Assembly (NCBI GenBank): GCA_933207985.1
Contig: OW240916.1
Location: 313,739,672-313,803,671 of the forward strand
DNA: 64,000 nucleotides
DNA from: Pelobates cultripes
Lineage: Eukaryota > Chordata > Amphibia > Anura > Pelobatidae
Direction of reading: 5' to 3'
In this document: piece by piece, positions 21,672-31,460 of the stretch
Layout of the letters: each line of letters starts with the position of its first letter
Position numbering within the stretch: the first letter of the stretch is position 1
The notes under the pieces: generated by a model
What the model saw: only the letters and a program-made list of their open reading frames with translations
The model's database searches: none
Told to the model about the DNA's origin: nothing
Program-made: the position numbers and the translations under genes

Positions 21672-21941
21672 CATTTACCTACTTACAGACCTATACCTGG
21701 AAACTATATCGACATTCTACTCTATTGGAGTTCCTCTTCTTCTTCTTTTTTTTTATGTATCTACGTATTGACAAGCATTTCAAGACATCCTCAACATAAG
21801 AAGACTCAGATACCCATTTGGACTGTATACTCTCCTAGAACCACACAGGTTTATTTATATTTGGGACTTTTTTATTACTTTTATTTATTCTATTTATTTT
21901 ACCTTCTTGTCCCCTTAGCGCGACCTATATACCTTTTTCTG

Positions 21942-21955
21942 TCTCCCTTGCATGG
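21942..21955. repeat. 14-bp target site duplication of PLE array (right)
   Basis: TCTCCCTTGCATGG, exact match to 1351-1364. Confidence 0.9.
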
Positions 21956-22209
21956 GCAGAATCTCATAAAAGCAGAGTGTGTGTCATTAAACATCAGTTC
22001 TTCTTGACCCTTCAAAACGTAGCCTTGTCTCATTCTTGAAAGGGGAATCTCTGCAGCTTAATCACTTAGCTCTTTTCAGAGCTGCACCTGGCTTCCACTC
22101 CTGATCCAGCAGAAGGGAATAGGCGACTCCATCACTACACAGCGACTGCCAGGAAGAAAAGGACGTCCTTAATGGCTGGTAACCTCTCTACACCAGGGTA
22201 GCCGTTACA
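21956..22209 (+). mobile_element. Solo LTR, right part
   Basis: Continues the LTR begun at 589. It has a TATA-like ATAAAAG (21966-21972), an ATTAAA polyadenylation-type signal (21986-21991) and ends GCCGTTACA, the inverted match of the TGTAAC start. GTATC follows. TATA and poly(A) signals near the 3' third fit an LTR in plus orientation. Confidence 0.65.
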
Positions 22210-23195
22210 GTATCCAATGGTCTAATCGCTGGTAAATCTTGTGGTCACTATTCTATTCAAATTCTCCTTGATCTTTCTGCTGCTTTTGACACAGTTTATC
22301 ATCAACAGCTTCTTCTAACCCTCTGTAATCTTGGCCTATGGGATATTGCTCTCTCCGGGTGCTTCTCCTACCTCTTCCAGCTCTCTTTCATTGTTTCTTT
22401 CTCTGGCTTTGCCTCTTCCACCTCAACCACTCTCTGTCGGTGTCCCCCAAGGTATTTGGTTCACTACTGTTCTTTATCTATTCTGCCTCCCTTGGTAAAT
22501 CCATCAGCTCTTTTGGCTTTCATTATAATTTCTATTTGGATTACACGCAAATCTATCTGTCCTCTCTCTGCCCCTCTTGACTCGTGTCTCTTACTGCCTC
22601 TCTGCAATTTCCAACTGGATGGCTGCTCACTTCCTTAATCTCAACCTGTCCAAAACAGAACTTCTGGTCTTTCCTTACTCAAGTGTTGCTCCTACCTTGT
22701 CAGCTCTACCTCGTAGGCTCGCTGCCTAGGTGTTCTTTTTGACTCCGACCTCTCCTTCACCGTCATGTTCAGTTAATCGCCAAATTCTGCCACTTCCAAC
22801 TCAAAAACATAGCGCACATCCGCTATTTCTATCCTCTGTCCATACTCCCACCTCTAATGCGTCTTCTTTAGGGCTGCACCATTCATGTGGAACTCTTTTC
22901 TTTTCTCCGTTAGACTTTCACCCAGTCTCTATTACTTCAAAAATCATTGAAAACTCAGTTCTTCAGAAAAATTGATCAATTAAACTGTTAAAAGCTTTTC
23001 CTCCCTCAACTGCAACTGTTAAAAACACAACTAAGCTCTCAATGAATACTTTTCTAGCAACCTACTTCTCTACCCATATCCTGACCCTTTCTGTCACTAT
23101 ACCCCACTCCCACTAGCATGTGAGCTCAATGAGCAGGACCCACCTGTTGTACAGCGCTATGGAATTTGTTGGCCCTTAAATAATAATAATAATGA
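22210..23195 (+). pseudogene. L2-type LINE remnant, 3' piece (RT to 3' tail)
   Basis: Resumes the LINE broken at 588. Translation in shifting frames gives IQILLDLSAAFDTV (RT motif A), a degraded VPQG block near 22440, a hydrophobic stretch where the YADD region should be, and later a C-terminal-like part. The end carries GAGCTCAATGAGCAGGACCC, TACAGCGCTATGGAAT and an AATAAT-type tail at 23178-23200, the usual L2-type 3' terminus in frogs. Many frameshifts and stops show an old inactive copy. Confidence 0.7.
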
Positions 23196-23224
23196 TGATT
23201 ATTTAATTGCCTAAATGAGGGCTG

Positions 23225-23762
23225 ACATTGTGTCATAGTGGATTTCCCACAGACGGCTGTATATAACATATGGAGTGAAGGTCTAGTGATGTCTCCGTAA
23301 AAAGATATTGCAGTAAAAAGGCAGAGAGTGCCAAATGTAAGTCTTAAGTTGCCGGGTGAAGAATAGGCTGTATGAGATGTACGGACTATGGCATGAACAA
23401 CTGTAGGTTAATTTTACCAAGGCTGTAGGAGTTTGAAATGTGACAACACTTTTGAGAAAGCCATTGAATGGTGAAACACGTTATCAATAAAAGTACTTTT
23501 TTATTGGACCTGTTTGCTGCTGGATTTCTGTTCTCCATATCCTTGGTGGGGATAATACAACCTAAGCCTGTTGGACAGGTTAATCCATATTTGCTCTATC
23601 AAATGTGAGTAGCTTGTATCTATTTCATTTTATTTATCACTTTTTACAGTCTATACTATTATGGATTGATTTTCTCTTTTAATTATATAATCGGAGAGAG
23701 ATCACCAGCACCTCTATCCTAAAGTGGGGATCATACCACTTCATGTCATGGCTGTGAAGCCA
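23225..23762 (+). mobile_element. Old PLE 3' region (pseudo-LTR relic)
   Basis: Contains the PLE order in diverged form: TTGAGAAAGCC, hairpin, GGTGAAACACGTTATC, AATAAAAGT, then a hairpin module at 23545-23610 with GTGAGT and a second module at 23723-23762 (AGTGG/CCACT and TGGCT/AGCCA). There is no coding sequence. It belongs to a different, older family than the array. Confidence 0.6.
23545..23610 (+). other. Double-hairpin module in PLE relic
   Basis: Stem GGTGG/CAACC (one mismatch) with a GGATAATA loop, stem CCTGT/ACAGG, then GTGAGT at 23605-23610. Stem sequences differ from those in the array while pairing is kept. Confidence 0.5.
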
Positions 23763-24340
23763 CTCTCTAGGCTCCAGAACATGCACCCACGCCTCACCCT
23801 TCTCTCAGTCCCTACATTGGCTTCCTGTAAGATATAGGGCTCAGTTTAAAATTCTTAAATCTCTACATAATGCTGCTCCCACCTCCTTAATACACAAGTA
23901 TGTCCCTTCTAGGCCCTTACACTCTGCTGAAGACTTATGTCTATCTTCTGTCCATACTCCCACCTCTGTTGCTCACCTTCAAGACTTCTCCAGGGCTGCA
24001 CTGTTCCTGTGGAACTCACTTCCCTCCTCCATTAGATGATCACCCAGTCTCCACTCCTTTGAAAAAGCATTAAAAACCCACTATTGATAACTCCCAAGTG
24101 ATTCCTCTCTTGCAACTGTCATTAGTATAACACTATCCTTACCTTTTGTGTCACTTTATCCCACTCACTCTAGCATGCAAGCTCATTAAGCAGGGCCCTC
24201 AACCCTGTGTGTCCAATTTGTCTGGTTACAACTACATGTTTGTTCATCCACCCACTGTAAGGCGCTGCAGCATTTGTTGGTGCTTTATAAATAATAACAT
24301 AACAACAACAATAATAATAATAATAATAATAATGGGAGTG
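23763..24340 (+). mobile_element. L2-type LINE 3' end
   Basis: Encodes the C-terminal end of an L2/CR1-group ORF2 (HPRLTLLSVPTL, FKILKSLHNAAPT, SSVHTPTSVAHLQDFSRAA, LWNSLPSSIR) in nearly one frame, followed by the 3' tail with GCAAGCTCATTAAGCAGGGC, CGCTGCAGCATTTGTTGG and an AATAAT repeat to about 24333. It is 5'-truncated and lies inside PLE-relic sequence. Confidence 0.7.
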
Positions 24341-24790
24341 TACATCCTTTATAGCTATATATTTCAATATTGAGTCTAGCAAATTGCTATGTATCTATGA
24401 TTTCTCCTACATATCTGCAAGAGAAGCTACATCCACAAGAACGTCCTATAGAATCTGTACTCCAACATATCCTCAGGCAGGGATTATTCTGCCCAAGCAG
24501 CTAAACTGGAGCTACACCTAAATTCCTATAAATTGTGAGTGCATCAGTTTCCTATTTCTCCTCCTTTTTATGGGTTTATGTACACAATCCAAGGACATTC
24601 CAGGCACTGCACCTCCCCCTTTGTTTTACCTGCTTCTTTGCAGGACAAGAGAGACCTAGCTGCCCTCGGATTGTACCAGTACTGGACAAGCGCTGGATAT
24701 AGTCTTGTTTTTATATATTTTTAACCATAGCGTGAGATAATTTCTTTCTAGTTTTTACCAAGTGTAGTTGTAATACACATAGTGAGCTTT
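24341..24790 (+). mobile_element. PLE 3' region relic with hairpin module
   Basis: A further pseudo-LTR-like stretch: hairpin GGCAG/CTGCC (24476-24480 with 24489-24493) with a GGATTATT loop, an AGCT/AGCT hairpin, and GTGAGT at 24535-24540. It could be the continuation of 23225-23762 beyond the inserted LINE or a separate family. No coding content. Confidence 0.45.
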
Positions 24791-24844
24791 TACTGTATAT
24801 TTTGCAAACCTTATGTTTACTACGACAGTATACTACTTCATATT

Positions 24845-25650
24845 AGGCAAGTGCCTGGAGAAAACATTCAGTTCGGTTCGGCATTCCGAAATTCGGATTT
24901 TCTCAATTCGGGACTTCCACAATTTGGTACTTAAAGACTTCGGAACTTCGGCAACTTCGGCACTTCAGCACTTCGGAACTTCGACACTTAGGAAATTCGG
25001 CAACTTCGGCAACCTCCCCCAGGGGGGAGGACAATAGGTCCCCCCATCATATTATCGCTCAGGGGTGGGGGCTCGGGAGGGGGGCCTCAGGCTGCTCACT
25101 GTCTAATAGACATGCCCCTAGGGCATAATTTACTAATACTAAGTAATCTTTACTTAGTATTAGTACATTTGGCTGAAAGACCAATTTAGGTCTTTCAGTC
25201 TTTTAGTAGATAGCTCCCTAATACTGTGGGGATTAAGGAGTTATCTACTTATTCATTCCTGTCATTCCATTAACAGGCTAAGTAACTTACATTTTATATG
25301 AATGTGTGTTACTTGATTGTTGTAAGTGTTGCAAATGCTTACAGCTGAATCCTGGCTATGTTTGTATACTTTTTATTTAAAATTGTATACAATGTAACAT
25401 TCTCCTTCTTTCACTGGGTAAGTATATTAGTACTTAGGCAATACTGTGCTTCGGAACTTCGGCACTTTGACACTTCTGCACTTCTGCACTTCGGCACTTC
25501 GGAAATTCGGTAATTTCGGAACTTCGGGACCTCGGCAATTCGGCACTTTGGCAATTCGCCAATTCGGACATTCGGAAGTACCCGATTGTCTGAATTGCCC
25601 AAAATTCATCCGAATTCATATTCGGACTGAAACGAATTGCACATGTCTAT
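24845..25650. mobile_element. TTCGG-rich foldback/MITE-like element
   Basis: The two ends are imperfect inverted repeats (left TTCGGTTCGGCATTCCGAA near 24872, right ending CCGAATTCATATTCGGACTG near 25610). Inside lie two minisatellite blocks built of CTTCGGNA-type 9-base units in the same direction (24940-25015 and 25446-25560). A middle section of about 400 bp has no repeats and no ORF. It is a nonautonomous element; superfamily not determined. Confidence 0.5.
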
Positions 25651-26129
25651 TTCATATGTTGCTCAGCTATCTCTAAGCACAGCAATAACCCCAATGGTAC
25701 CTTTTCCAGGTATATGTGCATGTTGAAGAAGGACATTTGAAACACAGCAATTTAATTTTTTTTCAAACTTTGATTTTTTTATACTGGGTCTATATCTAAT
25801 TTTGGAGTATTTAAGCAAGTTGCTTATTCAAACATTTCCACAAAGGCATATCGTTTCTTAAAGAAGACATGCCAGGTTATTTCAAAATGCATATTTTGAA
25901 TCTTCTTGTGGGATGTTTTTTTTCACTAGTTTGTACCAAGTGTAGGCGTGACAAGCATTTTTTTCTATTTTTATTACGCTTTTTATTTTTCCTTTTTTTA
26001 CTTTTTAAAACTTTTTTTTACTTGTTTTTACTATTAACCCCTAACTAAACCCCCCAAATTACCACTAATTTCCACCCACCCCAACTAAATAAATAAATAT
26101 TTTAAAAATATTACAATAATAAATTAAAT
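25651..26129. other. AT-rich spacer, no gene seen
   Basis: No coding content. A 25-base phrase (CTAGTTTGTACCAAGTGTAG at 25927) resembles 24749-24768, perhaps a dispersed PLE end. The last 150 bases are very AT-rich and abut the L1-like element. Confidence 0.4.
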
Positions 26130-28395
26130 AAATGGTGGGCGGAGCCTAGCCACCAGAGAGAGAAGTCGCACGACACTGCAGCTCCGATCCAAAAGCGGAC
26201 AAAATCGCAATTTTCAGGGTCACCCCCGGCCATAACGAGCCCCCGGACGTCGGACCCACACACCTAACGACTATGGGACGCAAAACCAAAAAACCCAAGC
26301 AGGATCAACCCCACCTTGGGATGAATATCGGAGAAATGTGGCGCCTAGCACATGGCGCGGCCGGGCCCAAGATGGCCGACCTGTCGGGCGGTTGCTTCGA
26401 TTTTTCGGACGACCTGGCCTCCGAAGAGGAAGAGACGCCTGAACTCACGCCGGCTAAACCCCCACCGACAAAACCGGACACATCCCCGGTCACACTATCG
26501 GCGCTCAAGGGTCTCCTTGCTGACCTACAGACCACCCTGCAGGCTGACATTGCCACAATCAGGGGAGGGCTGCAGGGACTGACAGGCCGAATTGACAGGC
26601 TGGAAACCACCACTCACCAGGACTCTCAGCGTATACAGGTGCTGGAGAAAGCGGTGTAAGACCTCCAGCGGCAGAACCAGACCCACGAATGCCGCTTTGC
26701 AAATCTAGAAGACCTACGGCGGAGGAATAATTTGAAGCTCCGGGGGGTACCTGATGCTGTCCCTGAAGCGGAGCTGCCACACCTGGTGCGGAGAATGATG
26801 GGGGATCTCCTACCACAAAAACAGGCGAAAGCAACACCCCTGGACGGACTTTTTAGAATCCCCAAACCGGCCAGAGCCCCACCGTCGACATCAAGCGACC
26901 TGATAATTCAATTCAGGCACGGAACAGACAAGGCAGCGATCCTGAAGGCAATCAGGGGTAGGCCAAATTATCGTTTTGAAAACATGGCACTGGAATTCTA
27001 TAATGACCTGTCCGGCAGCACAATGGCCTGGCGGAGGTCGCTCAAGCCCCTCACATCCATGCTCCAACAGCGAAACATGGAGTACCGCTGGCGAATGCCC
27101 CGCATGCTTCAGATCATACATGGAGAGACCACATACCAAATCCAAGACCTACGAGAGGCAGACACACTCCTGAGGGATCTGGGACTGCCGCAGGACATTC
27201 TAATCAACCCTCAACAACAACCTGAACCCAGACACAAGCATACCTGGAATCCAAGCAAAATTACCCCGTTTACACCTCGACGAAACACAGGGGAACCGTA
27301 TGTTGCAGCGACCACATGAAACACCGAGAGACGCTCTGACCGAGACCGAGGGAGACTGGAACGACCCTCAAGCTACTTCACTTTGTGACTTTAAGTTAAT
27401 TTGAGTTCTTATTCTTATTATATTTTTTTTTAATTTTTTTTTCTCTCCCTTAAGTTTTAGCAAGGTGATTGAAATATCTTTCTCCATTTGTGTATGACCC
27501 AACTATCTCATGCTTTACGCCGAGATGGAGCTGGCGGTGACCCCAGCCACTCAGAATAAGTAGCAAAAAGTATGATAGGTCACGACTCACTACATCAGAT
27601 AGCGCTACAAATGCAGTCACAGAATAACCTGCACACCCTCTGCACACAATCTTGTACATAGTTTAACTGTGGTTTAGCAGTATTTATATAAAGGTCACAC
27701 CGGAATGTAAGACGCCCTGCCTGGTGGCACCTTGTTTTAATGAAAATCTTAGGTACGATAAAACCTTAATGGCATTACCCGTTCCCCGGTAGTCAGCATT
27801 ACTTACCCTAACATAATCTGCAACACAATCCTTCTGTGTTACCTACTACGTGTCATGACTACTCGATCCAGCAGTTGCTACATTAAAGATATGCCTCTCA
27901 CTTCTGCACTATTCAGCATAACCAAGACGAGGTCTAGATAGTATAGCGATGACACGCTACGTAAATATTAAGCCACTGTTATTATCAGATAAAGTAAAGC
28001 AATAAGACAGACGTAGTTGCATAGCTACAACTTTGCTACCTTTCATCTATTATCTATCAAACTGAAAGTGAGCTGCCAAAAATTAGCTAAAGGCAGATAT
28101 ACATACTCACCCACTGCTTAATGTAACGTATTCACTATGATGTAAGCCTTAGCCTGTTGAAATTTCAAGATGTTACTACATTGTCTAAGCCTGTTTAAAC
28201 ACCACCAAGTTATTGAGTCTGACTGACAAGCTTCATAATCATTTAACATATAAAATGTGCACGTATTAACATGTACCCTATTGTTACAACTATTACATGA
28301 AAGCATGAGGAATGCCGTTGGGGTACCGCATGCTCATTGTTATACCTCTACGCACTACAAAAATAAAGAATTAAAAAAAATAAAATAAATAAAAG
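26130..28395 (+). mobile_element. ORF1-only L1-like retroelement
   Basis: A GC-rich leader (GGTGGGCGGAGCCTAGCCAC), an L1 ORF1 and then about 1.07 kb of noncoding sequence ending AAAATAAAGAATTAAAAAAA. No endonuclease or RT sequence is present between ORF1 and the A-rich tail. The layout is like the half-L1 (HAL1) elements known in mammals. It may have been mobilised by another L1. Target duplications are unclear because both flanks are A/T-rich. Confidence 0.6.
26273..27319 (+). pseudogene. L1 ORF1 protein with one nonsense codon
   Basis: 348 codons from ATG 26273 (MGRKTKKPKQ). Order: basic N-terminus, acidic stretch (SDDLASEEEE), coiled coil (about residues 75-155: LQTTLQADIATIRGGLQGL, then RIDRLETTTHQDSQRIQVL), RRM-like domain starting LEDLRRRNNLKLRGVPD, and a C-terminal domain with RMPRMLQIIHGETTYQI. 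This is the L1 ORF1 RNA-binding trimer fold. A single in-frame TAA at 26657-26659, in the coiled coil (EKAV-stop-DLQRQN), is the only break. The frame is otherwise intact, so inactivation is recent or the copy is one base from open. Confidence 0.82.
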
Positions 28396-28434
28396 TCCAA
28401 TAAAATGTACAGTTAATAAAAAAAAAAAAAAATG

Positions 28435-28480
28435 TAACCCTTGAGGGTCAAAAAAAATATTTTTTAATCCTCAAGGGTTA
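28435..28480. repeat. 12-bp perfect inverted repeat with A/T loop
   Basis: TAACCCTTGAGG at 28435-28446 and CCTCAAGGGTTA at 28469-28480, separated by 22 bases of mostly A and T. It could be a tiny MITE or hairpin; no function assigned. Confidence 0.6.
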
Positions 28481-28990
28481 AAAAAAAATCAGACAACAGT
28501 AAAATACTATGATCCCTATTTTTGATCACTGCAGTTATGATTCAAAAGGCATGGAAATAGTTCATTTTTGTTTGCAAAGTAATACCTATAGTCTAATATG
28601 CCTAGCTATATAAGACCTTCATTTGAACAGGATAAAAGTGGGGTGGGATTTGTAACTAAAACATTTGCAGAGAGACGTGTAACATATTCTTCTTTACCTT
28701 GTGGTCTCTGCACCCAGCGGCCGTGCATCTGCATGACTAACACTCGTGGCCTGTTTATGGACGCCGGCCGCTGCAGATACACAGCTACCACCACATCCCC
28801 TCACGTGATAGACGACGTCAGCGTGCACGTTTTGGGGTCAAAGATTGATCTTTGCCAATTAGATAGGTAAAGCAGGTATTGCCCAGTCATGATTTCCCTA
28901 GTGGTTGACTGAGGTTCCTGGTTCAAGTATCTTCTGGTTTTTGACTTTGGCTTTGATTTTGACTTCCCTGTATTCTGTGTCCCCTGACCT
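28481..28990. other. Possible LTR-like sequence, no gene seen
   Basis: No convincing ORF. 28890-28990 has repeated GACTT/GTTTTTGACT phrases (TTTTGACTTTGGCTTTGATT) reminiscent of the 3' parts of frog LTRs, but it runs into the gap and cannot be confirmed. Confidence 0.3.
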
Positions 28991-29309
28991 NNNNNNNNNN
29001 NNNNNNNNNNNNNNNNNNNNNNNNNNNNNNNNNNNNNNNNNNNNNNNNNNNNNNNNNNNNNNNNNNNNNNNNNNNNNNNNNNNNNNNNNNNNNNNNNNNN
29101 NNNNNNNNNNNNNNNNNNNNNNNNNNNNNNNNNNNNNNNNNNNNNNNNNNNNNNNNNNNNNNNNNNNNNNNNNNNNNNNNNNNNNNNNNNNNNNNNNNNN
29201 NNNNNNNNNNNNNNNNNNNNNNNNNNNNNNNNNNNNNNNNNNNNNNNNNNNNNNNNNNNNNNNNNNNNNNNNNNNNNNNNNNNNNNNNNNNNNNNNNNNN
29301 NNNNNNNNN
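28991..29309. other. Assembly gap (319 N)
   Basis: Unknown bases. The length is not a round number, so it may be an estimated size. Confidence 0.99.
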
Positions 29310-31154
29310 TAAAACCAGCTTGAGATCTGAGCGGGGACCCACCAAAGGGCAGGCTAATTGAGCTGTTGTCTGTACTCACCTCTCTTGCTACTTGTTTTTC
29401 TATCCTCTACACACTACATCGTCTGCACACATACACTCACACACTACATCCCCTATACCTACAGTCACTACACACACATACATACCATCTATAGCCCCCA
29501 ACTACACACACTCACACTTTGTGATACTCATGCACACCACACATTACTGTAAGTTTATCTCTGTGGAGCTCTGATATACTCACACACCACACATTACTCA
29601 AACTCAAACAATTTAAATGAGGAAACCCCAGAGTTCCAAACAATCCAACTTGCAGTATTGTGTGGCATGGATTAGTAAGTATAAAGAAGCTTCAAAACTA
29701 TAACCTTTGTGTTCATATGTGACACCTCTGTGTCTGGGGGGTGGTGATATGCATCTTTGCCTTTGTATCAATTAGTCCTTGCATGGCCCTGACCTCTGGT
29801 AACTTGTGGCTGATGTTATATTATGTCCTGGAGGGGGAGGGAACAGTGAATAGAATGGGTTAAGAGAAATAACTGGTAACAGCACTTTTTGGACAGAAAT
29901 AAAAAGATGGCATTTCTAGCCCATGTTCAAAGTCTTTTTGGCATTTACACAAAAGTAAGCATCTGTGCTTAGTGCTTGACGTGGCAGGTGAACATATACT
30001 TTAAAGGCAATCAGAGTGTAACCTTTCCATTAAATGGCCATTATAAAACTTCCAGTTATTTAAATATGCACAGGGATTTAGGATAGTGCGCAGGTAACTT
30101 TTTTATTTTGCACCTATGCGCATTGTATGGACACAGTAATGCCAACAGACACAATGTTACTGCACACCCAAACACGGCGATTCCAACAATGGGTAGGCAT
30201 CATTGCTTAGTTTCACACAGGGCATTCGAAGGCCTATCAATACACCTGTAAATCATATATGTAGCACTGAGCATCTCCTGAAGGAATAGATGGTCCTGTG
30301 GACCGGGAGTTAGAATATCTAGCCTCCATCCTACAGCCAAGGGGAGCTGCCTATTCTCTCTATTTATTAACTCTCAATCCATGTCCCTGGTATAATTAGA
30401 CAAACGGAGACATATTACTGGCCCTTGGCTAATTTAGGGTCCCATTTCTCGTTACTATTTTTTCCTCTTTAACCATTTGCTTGCTGGTTTCTTTATTACT
30501 TTTAAATGCACGTTGATCATGTTATTATCTTCTTTGCTGTAGAACTTGTTTTATTTTAGAAATAACTTTGTATTTCTCTTATTTTAGTATAATGTGGTCT
30601 CCATACCTTGGCAGCTACTTATAGGACGGGCACACAGTTCAAAGCTGATGATGCATTTTTGGGGATTTGCACAACAAGAAGGTACGTTACAGATATGAGT
30701 CCGTTGTGGATTATTGTTGCTTTTGCCTACTACATTTAGAAGTCTTCAACTAGACAATTCACAAACAGGAACTTTAATGAGCTTCCTAACAGAGCTTTGC
30801 TTTTGCATGTTTCTGTGTGTTGTAAGTGATGGAAAATGTTATATATTTACTGTATGGCTCTGTGTTTGTTACTCGATCCATACATTACCCATTGATAAGC
30901 TGTTTAATTGTTTATACTCCTTAGAGTGAATGCTGCTTTGTCATTATCAAATGGTAACTAAAGTGTACTGTAAAAGTACAATATTTTACTGCATATATTT
31001 CTAATTTGTGATTCTCTGAAGGTTGACTTTTCTGCCACCCAATAATATATTGTTATGTCTTCTCCATTTTACAGGGATGGCAACATTTACTAACTGGTGT
31101 TAAGGAACGTCTAGAATGTAGCGCCACTACATTCCTGAATAAAATCGACAAAGA
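29310..31154. other. Non-coding stretch
   Basis: 29390-29600 is a CA-rich imperfect microsatellite (ACACAC/ACATAC mixtures). The rest shows no coding signal, no clear terminal repeats and no RNA gene that I recognise. Confidence 0.45.
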
Positions 31155-31460
31155 CTAGTATATATAATAAACTACATTATTGCCAAATCTTTTTCTTATT
31201 TTGATACAGCTTTTATTGAGGATACAGTACGATGTAGCACATAAAACCATGCAGGCAAAAATAATAAAGGCAACACGTAGCAGAACATAGCAATATGACA
31301 GTGATAAGTATTGGTAAAGATACGGAATGACAAAACAAAACACAAGTATATACAAACATCATGTGAAGCAAACTAGGCATGGATAACAGCCATATGGAGG
31401 CCACATAACATTTTGTGGAACTTAGGTGCTAGAAATTCCTATTGATGAGCTTTTGTGGGT
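31155..31460 (-). mobile_element. Possible LINE 3' tail
   Basis: On the minus strand the end reads TCAATAAAAGCTGTATCAAA, a pattern common at the 3' end of frog L1-type elements, preceded by T-rich noncoding sequence. There is no ORF. Family not certain. Confidence 0.35.

Larger units (their letters stand above)
1365..21941. mobile_element. Penelope-like element array: one inverted plus three tandem copies
   Basis: Four highly similar units of a GIY-YIG Penelope-like retroelement: M (1365-7026, minus), P1 (7027-11416, plus, 5'-truncated), P2 (11417-16739, plus) and P3 (16740-21941, plus). Reverse transcriptase stops at 9603, 14926 and 20245 give tandem spacings of 5323 and 5319 bp. The array is bounded by the 14-bp duplication, and both outer ends are element 3' ends. 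Tandem and inverted copies with pseudo-LTRs are a known property of Penelope elements. The near identity of units indicates recent insertion or recent DNA-level amplification; an assembly duplication cannot be excluded. Confidence 0.9.
16740..21941 (+). mobile_element. PLE copy P3 (last tandem unit)
   Basis: Complete coding region and 3' region, ending after ACCTTTTTCTG at 21941, 116 bp short of the end used by unit M, and followed at once by the 14-bp target duplication. Confidence 0.9.

Noticed and set aside
26305..26613. Antisense frames over the L1 ORF1
   Set aside because: Shadow of the GC-rich ORF1; the plus-strand protein has recognisable L1 ORF1 domains.
28801..29379. 192-codon frame across the N gap
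   Set aside because: Mostly unknown bases; no support.
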